Positions 25,431-33,887 of a stretch of DNA of 64,000 nt are shown piece after piece. The position numbers and the translations under genes were made by a program. The stretch is from JANQPX01 sp041398025 (GTDB lineage Bacteria > Pseudomonadota > Alphaproteobacteria > Geminicoccales > Geminicoccaceae): assembly GCA_041398025.1 (NCBI GenBank), contig JAWKVM010000008.1, positions 310,001 through 374,000 on the forward strand. The letters run 5' to 3'. Position 1 is the first letter of the stretch, and the number at the start of each line of letters is the position of its first letter. The notes under the pieces are model-generated. The model ran no database searches. It was not told where the DNA came from and saw only the letters and a program-made list of their open reading frames with translations.

Positions 25431-28370
25431 GGAGCCGTTCTCCTTCCGGGTCGACGAAATGGGGCGAGACGATCTCGACATCGATCCGACGCCCGCGCAC
25501 GGGATCGTTCGCGACCACCACCTCGCCGAGACGCTCCTGGCCGCGCTTTATGAAGCCGAGCGCGATCGAAGATTTCAGCTCCGGCGAAAACGCCGCCGAG
25601 GTCAGCCAGCCCTCGTCGTTCTCCATGCTCGCGGTCTTGCCTCGTGCGAACAGATGGGCACCCGCGGCGACGATCTGGCTCGGATCGACCGGCTTGAAGC
25701 CCATCAGCCTGAAGCCGTCCTCCCGGTTCAGCGCCGGGCGCTCGGACAGGACGTTGCCGATGCAGTCCTTCGCCTTCGAGACCATGCGCCCGAGGCCGAG
25801 ATCCTGCGCGGTCGAGGTACCGTTGAGCTCGTTGCCGGCGGCGTGCCCCTTCTCGATGCGCATCACGCCGAGCGCTTCGGTGCCGTAAGGCGTGACCTCG
25901 AACTCCTCGCCTGCGGCCATGAGGGCCCGCATCATCGCGTCGCCATAGCGCGCCGGTACCGCGATCTCGTAGGCAAGCTCGCCCGAGAACGAGATACGGA
26001 ACAGCCGCGCGGGCGTGCCGCCAAGGACGGAAAACTCGGCGCAGGCCATGAAGGGGAAGGCCTCGTTCGAGATATCGTGCTCGGGATCGACCAGCTTCTG
26101 CAGCAGCTTTCTTGAATTTGGCCCCGCGACCGCGAACTGCGCCCAGCCGTCGGTCGTGGAGATCAGATGCACGTCCAGATCCGGCCAGAGGCACTGACGG
26201 CAGAATTCCAGATGCCGGAACACCGAACCGGCATTGGCGGTGGTCGTGGTCATGACGTAGTGGTGCTCGCCGAGACGCGCGGTGGTGCCGTCGTCCATGG
26301 CCATGCCGTCCTCGCGCAGCATCAGCCCGTAGCGCACCTTGCCGACCGCGAGCTTGGCGAAGCCGTTGGCGTAGACCTTGTTCAGAAACTCGGCGGCATC
26401 CCGCCCCTGGATGTCGATCTTGCCGAGCGTGGTGACGTCGCAGACGCCGACCGAGCCGCGGGTCAGGGCGACCTCGCGATCGACGCTTTCACGCCAATGG
26501 GTCTCGCCCGGCTTCGGGAACCACTGCGCCCTGAGCCACATGCCGGTTTCGACGAACACGGCGCCCTGCTCCTCCGCCCAGCGATGGCTCGGGGTCAGGC
26601 GATAGGGCCGGAACTCCTTGCCACGCGCCCGCCCGGCCAGCGCACCGATCGGCACCGGCGTATAGGGCGGACGGAAGATGGTGGTGCCGGTCTCGGCGAT
26701 CGATTTTCCCGTGAGTTCCGCCATGATCGCCAGCGCCGCGACGTTGGCCGTCTTGCCCTGGTCGGTCGCCATGCCGAGGGTGGTGTAGCGCTTCAGATGC
26801 TCGACCGCAGAAAAACCTTCCTGGAAGGCGAGCTTGACGTCCTTGACCGTGACGTCGTTCTGCAGATCGAGCCAGGCGCGGCCCCTGCCCTCGCGCACAT
26901 GCCAGAACGCGGTGATCGACGAGGCCTCGTCCGCGGCTTCCGGTGCCGAGCCGGCACTGGCCTTCCTGCCGAGATCGGCGGCGATCTCCTTGCCGGCGCG
27001 AGAGCCTTCGCAGAGCGCCGCAGCCAGGGTCAGCGAGCCATTGGCGGCACCGACGACGCGCAGGCCTTGCGGCAGGTCGCCCCCCGGCACGAACGCGGCG
27101 ATGTCGTCCCGCCAGACCGGGCGGCCGCGATGGTGACAGGTGAGATGCACGTTCGGGCTCCAGCCGCCGGAAACGGCGAGACAGTCGGCATCGATCGACC
27201 GCCCGTCGGAAAGCCTGACCGAGTCCAGCCCCTTGCGCCCGCTGGTGTCGACCACCCGGCCGCCCATCAGCACGCGCGCTCCCTCGACCTCGAAAGGCTG
27301 GTCGATGTTTCGCGTATCAATCACCGCAGCGACGTCAACGCTTCTCGCGCCGAGATCGAGCGCGGTGCGCCAGCCATCGTCGTTGTTGGTGAAGACCACG
27401 ACGCGCCGTCCGGGCGCCACGGCGAAGCGGTTGACGTAAGCACGCACCGCCCCCGCGAGCATCACGCCCGGGCGGTCGTTGTTGGGAAAGGCGATAGGGC
27501 GCTCGATGGCACCCGCGGCGAGCACGGCGCGCCGGGCATAGATCCGCCAGAGCACCTGGCGCGGCTTGCCGACGCTGTCGACAAGATGATCGGTTCTGCG
27601 CTCGAGGGCGCCATAGATGCCGTGATCGAACACGCCATAGACGGTGGTGCGCGACATCACCCGGACATTCGGCAGGGCGTCGAGTTCGGCGACCGCCGCC
27701 GACGCCCAGCTCGCCCCCGGCCGCTCGTCGACATCATGGGTCTCGGCGATCAATCGCCCGCCCGCGCGAAAATCCTCATCGGCGAGAATGACCCGGAGGC
27801 CAGCGCGCCCGCCAGCGAGCGCGGCCGCACGCCCGCTCGGTCCCGTACCGATCACGAGCAGGTCGGCGTGCAGGAACCCCTTGTCGTAGGGATCGGGGTC
27901 CGGCTCCATCGAGGCATGTCCGAGGCCCGCCGACTTTCGGATCAGCGGCTCGTACACCTTCTCCCAGAAGGCCTTCGGCCACATGAAGGTCTTGTAGTAG
28001 AAGCCGGCGCTCAAGAACGGCGACAGATAGTCGTTGATCGCCATGAGATCGACGTCGAGCGAGCCGCGGTGGTTCTGGCTCCTGGCGCAGAGGCCGTCGA
28101 ACAGCTCGATCACGGTGGCGCGCGTGTTGGGCTCTGCCTTCGCCCCTCCCCCAGCTCGACCAGGGCGTTGGGCTCGTCCGAGCCGGCGGTGACGATGCCT
28201 CGCGGACGGTGATATTTGAACGAGCGCCCGACCAGCCGCTGACCATTGGCCAGCAGCGCCGAGGCGAGCGTGTCGCCGGGGTGACCCTGAAAGCGCTTGC
28301 CGTCGAACATGAAGTCCAGCGTTTTCCGCTGATCGATGCGCCCGCCTTCGAGACGGTTGACCTGAGTCAT
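25423..28370 (-). CDS. soxA: Sarcosine oxidase/N-methylglutamate dehydrogenase alpha subunit, one frameshift
   Basis: The N-terminal 80 residues from the ATG at 28370 (MTQVNRLEGGRID; GHPGDTLASALLANG; FKYHRPRGIVTAG) are the standard SoxA start with the 2Fe-2S-ferredoxin-like fold. After ELGEG the frame changes near 28140, in a run of G, and continues (AEPNTRATVIELFDGL) into the FAD/NAD domain with LLVIGTGPSGRAAAL and then the C-terminal GcvT-like folate-binding domain. A missing G in GAGGGGCGAAGG explains the shift, so a sequencing error in a homopolymer is likely. The alpha subunit carries NAD+ and folate sites. As written the gene is broken; the length would be about 982 residues, normal for the family. 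Confidence 0.8.
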
Positions 28371-28375
28371 GCCGG

Positions 28376-28768
28376 CTACCTCCGCGCCCCGGCCACTTTC
28401 GCAGCCGGCTTCCGAGCGGCGTCGTCATTTGCGGCAGCAGGCGTCGCATCCCGGGCAGGAAGCGACGCATCCTCCGCACCCGCCAGACCGCGTCCGCGCG
28501 CTCGTGCGACATCGCGCGCGAGCTCGACCTTCAGGATGTCGTGGGTGAGCGTGTCGCGCGTCACCACCAGCCAGGAGCGATCGCCCTGCTCGTGATACCA
28601 GAGCTCCCGATGCTCGCCCGCGGGGTTGTCCCGAAGATAAAGATAGTCGTGAAACTTTTCGGCGGCGTCCGCGTCCTGCCAGTCCGGCCGGTCGATCAGC
28701 GAGGCGTCGCCGAGATAGACGAACTCGGCGGCGTCCCTGAGGCCGAGAAGCGGATGGTTGATCATCAT
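28376..28768 (-). CDS. soxD: Sarcosine oxidase/N-methylglutamate dehydrogenase delta subunit, zinc cysteines absent
   Basis: The fold-defining stretch FHDYLYLRDNPAGEHRELWYHEQGDRSWLVV matches SoxD (in pieces: YLYLRDNPAG, HRELWYH, RSWLVVTRDT). In the known sarcosine oxidase delta subunit a zinc is held by three Cys and one His (HCPYCGE near the N-terminus, and LWRHAAGCG). Here the N-terminus reads NHPLLGLRDAAEF and the later site LWYHEQGDR, so all three Cys are lost while the His is kept. The C-terminal tail is rich in Ala, Arg and Lys. This variation supports an enzyme other than classical sarcosine oxidase. It lies between soxB and soxA, 130 residues long. Confidence 0.75.
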   Translation of the reverse strand: MMINHPLLGLRDAAEFVYLGDASLIDRPDWQDADAAEKFHDYLYLRDNPAGEHRELWYHEQGDRSWLVVTRDTLTHDILKVELARDVARARGRGLAGAEDASLPARDATPAAANDDAARKPAAKVAGARR

Positions 28769-28789
28769 GACCGGCAGTCCTCCCGGGAC

Positions 28790-30040
28790 TCAATGCAGGT
28801 TCGGCTGGGCGCCCACGCCCTTTTCGTCGATCATGGCACCCGTGCGGAAACGGTCGAGGCGATAGGCCGTGGCCGTAGGATGCGGCTCGTCGCGGACGAG
28901 CAGATGGGCGTAGCAAAAGCCTGAGGCGGGCGTGGCCTTGAAGCCGCCATAGCACCAGCCGCCGTTGAAATAGAGGCCCTCGACGGAGGTCCTGTCGATG
29001 AAGGGCGAGCCGTCCATCGACATGTCCATGACGCCGCCCCACATGCGCAGCATGCGCAGGCGCCCGAGGATCGGCAGGATCGCCATGCCGCCTTCGGCGA
29101 CGTCCTCGACCACCGGCAGATTGCCGCGCTGGGCATAGGTGTTGTAGCCGTCGATGTCGCCGCCGAACACAAGCCCGCCCTTGTCCGACTGGCTGCAATA
29201 GAAATGCCCGGCGCCGAAGGTGATGACGCCGTCGAGCACCGGCTTCAGCCCCTCGGTGACGAAGGCCTGGAGCACGTGGCTCTCGATCGGCAGGCGCATG
29301 CCGGCCATGGCCATCACGCGCGAGGACGAGCCCGCGACCACGACCGCGATCTTCTTGGCCCCGATCCGGCCGCGCGAGGTGTCGACGCCCTTGCAGACGC
29401 CGTTCTCGATGTCGAAACCCGTGACCTCGCAATTCTGAATGATGTCGACGCCCAGCGCATCCGCGCCGCGCGCATAGCCCCAGGCGACGGCATCATGGCG
29501 CACCGTGCCGCCGCGGCGCTGCAGGAGCCCGCCCTTGATCGGAAAGCGCGCATTGTCGAAGTCGAGAAACGGATACAGGTCACGGACCTGAGCGGCGTCC
29601 AAAAGCTCGGCGTCCGCGCCCGCCAGCATCATGGCGTTGCCGCGCCGGGCATAGGCGTCCCGCTGCGGGTCGCTGTGACAGAGATTGAGCACGCCGCGCT
29701 GCGAGACCATGGCGTTGTAGTTGAAGTCCTGCTCCAGCCCTTCCCAGAGCTTGAGCGACAGCTCGTAGAAGGGTTCGTTGCCCTGGAGCAGATAGTTGGA
29801 GCGGATGATGGTGGTGTTGCGCCCGACATTGCCGGACCCGATCCAGCCCTTTTCCAGAACGGCGACCTTGCTGATGCCATAGACCTTGGCGAGGTAGTAG
29901 GCGGTAGCGAGACCGTGCCCGCCGCCGCCGACGATCACCACGTCATAGTTGGACTTCGGCTCAGGCTCGCGCCAGACCGGCTTCCAGCCCTTGTTTCCCG
30001 TGAGCCCTTCCCAGAAAACCTTCCACCCGGAGTAATGCAT
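28790..30040 (-). CDS. soxB: Sarcosine oxidase/N-methylglutamate dehydrogenase beta subunit
   Basis: This FAD-dependent DAO-family enzyme has the dinucleotide motif VVIVGGGGHGLATAYYLA near residue 35 and the conserved TVRHDAVAWGYARGAD, whose His is the covalent FMN site in sarcosine oxidase. The beta subunit oxidises the N-methyl group of the substrate to an imine. The ATG at 30040 (MHYSGWKVFWEGLTGNKGW) is preceded by GAGG and fits the family better than an ATG 10 codons upstream. About 416 residues. First gene of the soxBDAG operon, divergent from a GlxA-type regulator. N-methylglutamate rather than sarcosine may be the substrate, given gmaS/mgsABC nearby. Confidence 0.8.
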   Translation of the reverse strand: MHYSGWKVFWEGLTGNKGWKPVWREPEPKSNYDVVIVGGGGHGLATAYYLAKVYGISKVAVLEKGWIGSGNVGRNTTIIRSNYLLQGNEPFYELSLKLWEGLEQDFNYNAMVSQRGVLNLCHSDPQRDAYARRGNAMMLAGADAELLDAAQVRDLYPFLDFDNARFPIKGGLLQRRGGTVRHDAVAWGYARGADALGVDIIQNCEVTGFDIENGVCKGVDTSRGRIGAKKIAVVVAGSSSRVMAMAGMRLPIESHVLQAFVTEGLKPVLDGVITFGAGHFYCSQSDKGGLVFGGDIDGYNTYAQRGNLPVVEDVAEGGMAILPILGRLRMLRMWGGVMDMSMDGSPFIDRTSVEGLYFNGGWCYGGFKATPASGFCYAHLLVRDEPHPTATAYRLDRFRTGAMIDEKGVGAQPNLH

Positions 30041-30102
30041 GCTGCGCGTCCTCGCTGGCAATGCGCCCATATGTAGCCCCGGTCAAATAGCTTGACTTTC
30101 AT

Positions 30103-30122
30103 GATATGGCCAAAAACATATC
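30103..30122. promoter_or_regulatory. Inverted repeat GATATG-N8-CATATC at the regulator start
   Basis: Six-base arms (30103-30108 and 30117-30122) are perfect reverse complements and include the ATG at 30106. A TTGACT hexamer at 30092-30097 just upstream could be a -35 element. If this is an operator, autoregulation of the GlxA-type gene or control of the divergent sox operon is possible, and translation may start at the downstream ATG at 30127. Confidence 0.45.
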
Positions 30123-31092
30123 GAATATGGACAAAGATCAAGAAAAATCCTGTGCTTTCCGGGTCGGTCTGCTCCTGATCGACGGCTTTGCCCTCATGTC
30201 CTATGCCGCCGTCGTCGAGCCGCTGCGCGCGGCCAATCTGCTCGCCGAACGCCCGCTGTACAGCGTTCGTCACATACCGGCGACAGGCGAGGCCGCGATC
30301 AGCTCGAACGGACTCCGGATCGAGGCGTCCGGCGCTGTCGGCGTGGACGTCGATGTCGACCTGCTGCTGGTCGTCGCCGGCGGCGATCCGACCAGGTTTC
30401 GCGATCAGCGCGTGTTCAACTGGCTCCGGCGCCTCGACCGCCTGGGCGTGCGTCTCGGCGGCGTGTCAGGCGGCGCGGTCGTCCTGGCGGCGGCCGGCCT
30501 CGCCAAGGGGCGGCGGCTCACCGTGCATTGGGAACATGCCGAAGCGCTCGCCGAACTCGCCCCGGATCTGCTGATCGAGCGTACGCTCTACGTGATCGAC
30601 CGGGACCGTGTCACCTGCGCCGGCGGCATCGCGCCGCTCGATCTGATGCATGCCCTGATCGCCGAGCATCACGGCCCCGCCTTCGCAAGGCAGGTGAGCG
30701 ACTGGTTCATGCACACCGATGTCCGACCCGCGGGCGGCCCCCAGCGCGCCGGGCTGGCCGAGCGGTTCGGCACGGCCAGCCAGGCGGTCGTCGATGCGAT
30801 CGCGGCCATGGAAACGCGCATCGCCGATCCGCTTCGCCTGCACGAGCTCGCGACCTTCGCAGGCGTCAGCAAGCGGCAGCTCAATCGCTTGTTTCGCGAC
30901 AATCTCGGCAAGACCACCATGGCCTTCTATCGCGATCTCCGGCTGGACAAAGCGAGGAGCCTGCTCATGAGCTCGTCGCTGTCGATGACCGAGATCGCGC
31001 TTGCGGCCGGGTTTTCCAGCTCCGCCCATTTCTCCAAGGCCCATGCCGAGCGCTACGGCGCTTCGCCCTCGGCGATCAGACGCCGCTCCTGA
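30106..31092 (+). CDS. GlxA-family transcriptional regulator (GATase1-like plus AraC HTH)
   Basis: The N-terminal domain (about 15-190) has the DJ-1/PfpI-like fold seen in GlxA and GbdR (FRVGLLLIDGFALMSYAAVVEPL; GGVSGGAVVLAAAGL). The C-terminal about 100 residues form an AraC-type double helix-turn-helix (LHELATFAGVSKRQLNRLF and MTEIALAAGFSSSAHFSKAH). GbdR-type members sense glycine betaine or dimethylglycine and control N-methyl-amine catabolism. Its divergent position to the soxBDAG operon suggests control of that operon. The start may be the ATG at 30106 or at 30127; the palindrome at 30103-30122 overlaps the former. Confidence 0.85.
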   Translation: MAKNISNMDKDQEKSCAFRVGLLLIDGFALMSYAAVVEPLRAANLLAERPLYSVRHIPATGEAAISSNGLRIEASGAVGVDVDVDLLLVVAGGDPTRFRDQRVFNWLRRLDRLGVRLGGVSGGAVVLAAAGLAKGRRLTVHWEHAEALAELAPDLLIERTLYVIDRDRVTCAGGIAPLDLMHALIAEHHGPAFARQVSDWFMHTDVRPAGGPQRAGLAERFGTASQAVVDAIAAMETRIADPLRLHELATFAGVSKRQLNRLFRDNLGKTTMAFYRDLRLDKARSLLMSSSLSMTEIALAAGFSSSAHFSKAHAERYGASPSAIRRRS

Positions 31093-31119
31093 CGGCTTCA
31101 TCAGCACCGGATACGACAA

Positions 31120-31144
31120 GGCCGCCCTCCAGGGGAGGACGGCC
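31120..31144. terminator. Hairpin between convergent regulator and small membrane gene
   Basis: GGCCG at 31120-31124 and CGGCC at 31140-31144 form the base of a GC-rich hairpin with inner pairing CTCC/GGAG. It lies in the 75-base gap between the convergent ends at 31092 and 31168. No T-tract is visible. Confidence 0.5.
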
Positions 31145-31167
31145 AGTCGCACGCACTCGGCCTGCCG

Positions 31168-31395
31168 TCAGTCGAGGCGATGCTGTTTCAGGGCCCGCTC
31201 GAAGTCCGCGGGGCTTTTCATGTGGGCCATGTCTTCATCGTAGAGCCGGTTTTCGAAACGGATCTGCCAGATGTGAAAGATGATCCAGAAGGCCAGCCCG
31301 AGAATGAACCAGAGCATCTCGGTCCCGGGAAACGGATAGATCGTGCCGATGGTCGAAAGGTCGACCGCCCAGCTGGTAATTCCGGTGGTGGACAT
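31168..31395 (-). CDS. Small single-span membrane protein next to the ammonium transporter, 75 aa
   Basis: The protein has one strong transmembrane helix (about residues 26-43, MLWFILGLAFWIIFHIW) and a charged C-terminal tail (RLYDEDMAHMKSPADFERALKQHRLD). I know no function for it. It follows the ammonium transporter gene by 13 bases on the same strand, so co-transcription is likely and an accessory role to Amt is a guess from position. Confidence 0.6.
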   Translation of the reverse strand: MSTTGITSWAVDLSTIGTIYPFPGTEMLWFILGLAFWIIFHIWQIRFENRLYDEDMAHMKSPADFERALKQHRLD

Positions 31396-31408
31396 GGTTC
31401 ATGCTCCC

Positions 31409-32848
31409 TCAATCGTCGCCGCCGGCGGGGTTGGGCATCAGCCCGCGATGGCGCGCTTCCTGAATTTCCGCCTCGATCACTTCCTGCTCCTCGAGATCGC
31501 GGCCGTGATAGTCGGCGACGTCGAGGCCGACCAGCTCGATCTGATAGGGAATGCGCAGCAGCCCCGCCCCCTTGAGGATGCCGGCCAGGATCCAGGCCGG
31601 CAGGAAGCCGAGCACGAAGAACATGATCACGGCACCGATCAACTGTCCGAGCGGGTTGATCGCGGCATAGCCCTCGAAGCCGGAGCTCGGATGGCCCCAG
31701 AGCATGAAACCGGCGACCACCAGTCCGATGAAGCCGGCATAGCCATGCACCGCGACCGCCCCCACCGCATCGTCGATCTTGAAGGTGCGCTCGACCCAGT
31801 AGTGCAGCTTGAACGCGCAGACCGCACCGAAGGCGCCGATGAACATCGCCTGGATCGGGTGGTAGAGGTCGTTGCCGGCAGACGCGGTGATCACGCCCGC
31901 AAGCCCTGCCGAGTAGGTCCAGAACGCATCGCCCCTCGAGACCATGTAGCCGGCGATCATGCCGCCGGAGAGCGACATCAGGAAATTGAACACGATCGCC
32001 GACAGGGTCGTCGGGGTGAGGTAGATGGTCGTCGCGGTGAAGCCCGGCCCGGTCGAGCCGATCGCGCTCTCGGCAATGATCGGCACGTTGCAGGCGACGT
32101 AGAAGCCCCAGAACCCGGTATAGATCAGAAACAGGCCGATGGTGACCAGCCAGGGGTGATGCGGGGCGATGTTCCTCGGCGTGCCGTCGGCGCGGAACTT
32201 GCCGATGCGCGGCCCGAGATGGACGAGAACGCCGAGGGCGGCGCCGCCGGCGATCGCGTGGATCACGCCGGAGGCATAGGCATCGTGATAGCCCAAGAGC
32301 TTGACCATCCAGCCGTCCCAATGCCAGCCCCAGGCGGCATCGATGATCCAGGTCACCGAGCCGACCAGGACCGCGATCAGCCAGAAGGCACCCGAGCGGA
32401 TACGTTCGATCACCGCGCCCGAGACGATCGAGGCCGCGGTCCAGGAGAAGAGGAGGAAGGCCGCCCAGAAGACGCCGTTGATGCGCGCCCAGAACGCGTT
32501 GTCGTCGGCGGTGGTGGTATCGGTCACCGGCGGGCCGCCCAGATGCGGGCCCATCAGCTCGGACCAGGGAACCGCGTTGGCAGTCGCGTCGACCAGTCCC
32601 TGACCATTGAAGATGAAGGGACCATTGGGAAACGCAAAATAAATCCACCAGCCGAAGAAGAAGAAAGTGATAGTGACCAGCGGGATCACCATGGTGTTCT
32701 TCATCAGGGTGTGCATCATATTCTTCTGACGCGACGCGCCGACTTCATACATGCAGAAGCCGACATGGATCAGGAACATGAGAGGCACGGTCACCCAGTA
32801 ATAGAACTCGGTGAAGATGATGGTTAGGGCGCCGATATCGGTGTCCAT
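31409..32848 (-). CDS. amtB: Ammonium transporter (Amt/MEP/Rh family)
   Basis: About eleven hydrophobic helices are present. The family twin-histidine pair is visible in GVIHAIAGGAALGV and AVAVHGYAGFIGL, and the signature SWTAASIVSGAV/ERI is present in the middle. Amt proteins pass ammonium, and some pass methylammonium, across the inner membrane. The start at the ATG at 32848 is supported by AAAGGGGTGG 8 bases upstream; a GTG at 32860 is less suitable. There is no nearby glnK-type PII gene, which is unusual for amtB. With the GMA/N-methylglutamate genes downstream it could feed methylamine into that pathway. About 479 residues. Confidence 0.85.
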   Translation of the reverse strand: MDTDIGALTIIFTEFYYWVTVPLMFLIHVGFCMYEVGASRQKNMMHTLMKNTMVIPLVTITFFFFGWWIYFAFPNGPFIFNGQGLVDATANAVPWSELMGPHLGGPPVTDTTTADDNAFWARINGVFWAAFLLFSWTAASIVSGAVIERIRSGAFWLIAVLVGSVTWIIDAAWGWHWDGWMVKLLGYHDAYASGVIHAIAGGAALGVLVHLGPRIGKFRADGTPRNIAPHHPWLVTIGLFLIYTGFWGFYVACNVPIIAESAIGSTGPGFTATTIYLTPTTLSAIVFNFLMSLSGGMIAGYMVSRGDAFWTYSAGLAGVITASAGNDLYHPIQAMFIGAFGAVCAFKLHYWVERTFKIDDAVGAVAVHGYAGFIGLVVAGFMLWGHPSSGFEGYAAINPLGQLIGAVIMFFVLGFLPAWILAGILKGAGLLRIPYQIELVGLDVADYHGRDLEEQEVIEAEIQEARHRGLMPNPAGGDD

Positions 32849-33022
32849 CCGCGTTTCCACCCCTTTGTTTTGCCCGTCCGTCTGGCGGGTGCGTTTTCGC
32901 TTCGGCGGAATGGGGTGATCTCAACCTTTGAAGACCAATCCGCCTCTTCTTGTCGATAAACGGTAACCTCTACCCCCGAAATAAGCAAGAAACTACGCGA
33001 TGATGCTGCATTACCCGGGCGA

Positions 33023-33724
33023 TCAGCGCCTGTCGACTCGGCCTGCACCCGTCAGGTGCCGACGCGCCTGATCGAGGTGATCGGTAATGATCGTGACCGC
33101 CTGCTCGGCATCCCTGTGCCGGATCGCGTCGACCAGCGCGTGATGCTGCAGGTTGTAGATCCGGATCGCCTCTTCATCGAGAATCTTGCGCTTCATCCGG
33201 TTCCACTGGTCATGGCCTCTGATCTGGTTGATCTGGCCATAGATCCACGCCATCAGCGGATTCCCGGTGGCCTTGGCAAGCGCCAGATGGAAGGCTTCGT
33301 CCGCCACCGAAAACGCGCTCTGATCGCCGCCGCAGCTCTCGAGATCGTCGAGCGCTTTGTCGAGCAATTCCAAATCCTTGCCGGCTGCATGCACCACCGC
33401 CAGACGCGCCAGATGCGGCTCGATGGCTTCCCGTACCTCCATCAGCTCGAGCGGACTGGTGATATGGGCGATGTCACCGCCGAAACCGCCCGCCGGCCGA
33501 TGGGCAAACGTGCCGCTGCCGACCTTGCGGGTGACCAGACCGCCCTCCTCGAGCTGGCGCAGCGCCGCGCGCACCGTGGTCCGCGACGCGCGAAAATGCT
33601 CAGCCAGATCGCGCTCCGCCGGCAGGCGCTCGCCATGGACATACACCCCGTCCTCGATCGCTTCCCTGAGCCGTGCTGCGATCATGGTCACGCCGCCGCC
33701 GCTGGCCGAAGGCAAGGTCGTCAT
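33023..33724 (-). CDS. GntR-family (FadR-type) transcriptional regulator
   Basis: The N-terminal winged helix (LREAIEDGVYVHGERLPAERDLAEHFRASRTTVRAALRQLEEGGLV; in pieces: LPAERDLAEHFRASR and TTVRAALRQLEEGGL) is clear, followed by an all-helical FCD-type effector domain (VREAIEPHLARLAV, HHALVDAIRHRDAEQAV). The start is probably the ATG at 33724 (MTTLPSASGGGVTM); ATGs at 33757 and 33760 are alternatives. It faces the FAD oxidoreductase/gmaS cluster and is upstream of the amt gene, so it may repress either set. The operator candidate is at 33774-33804. Confidence 0.8.
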   Translation of the reverse strand: MTTLPSASGGGVTMIAARLREAIEDGVYVHGERLPAERDLAEHFRASRTTVRAALRQLEEGGLVTRKVGSGTFAHRPAGGFGGDIAHITSPLELMEVREAIEPHLARLAVVHAAGKDLELLDKALDDLESCGGDQSAFSVADEAFHLALAKATGNPLMAWIYGQINQIRGHDQWNRMKRKILDEEAIRIYNLQHHALVDAIRHRDAEQAVTIITDHLDQARRHLTGAGRVDRR

Positions 33725-33773
33725 TCTGGTCCCTATCCCGCTCGATCCATCAATCATCATATGACCAATATAT

Positions 33774-33804
33774 ACCAATTTTCGCAATATGGGTAAAAAT
33801 TGGT
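33774..33804. promoter_or_regulatory. GntR operator candidate (9-bp inverted repeat)
   Basis: ACCAATTTT (33774-33782) and AAAATTGGT (33796-33804) are perfect reverse complements around 13 bases. The site lies in the AT-rich divergent gap between the GntR regulator and the FAD oxidoreductase gene. Confidence 0.6.
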
Positions 33805-33887
33805 TTTGCATCCAGCGAGAATCTATATCAGTATCAGCGCAGGTCACCTGCGTGATCGCGGCGTGACAGTCGGAGGAGAGAAGCGCG

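Noticed and set aside
26167..28212. 681-codon plus-strand frame opposite soxA
   Set aside because: Antisense shadow; soxA on the minus strand has FAD-binding and GcvT-type motifs.
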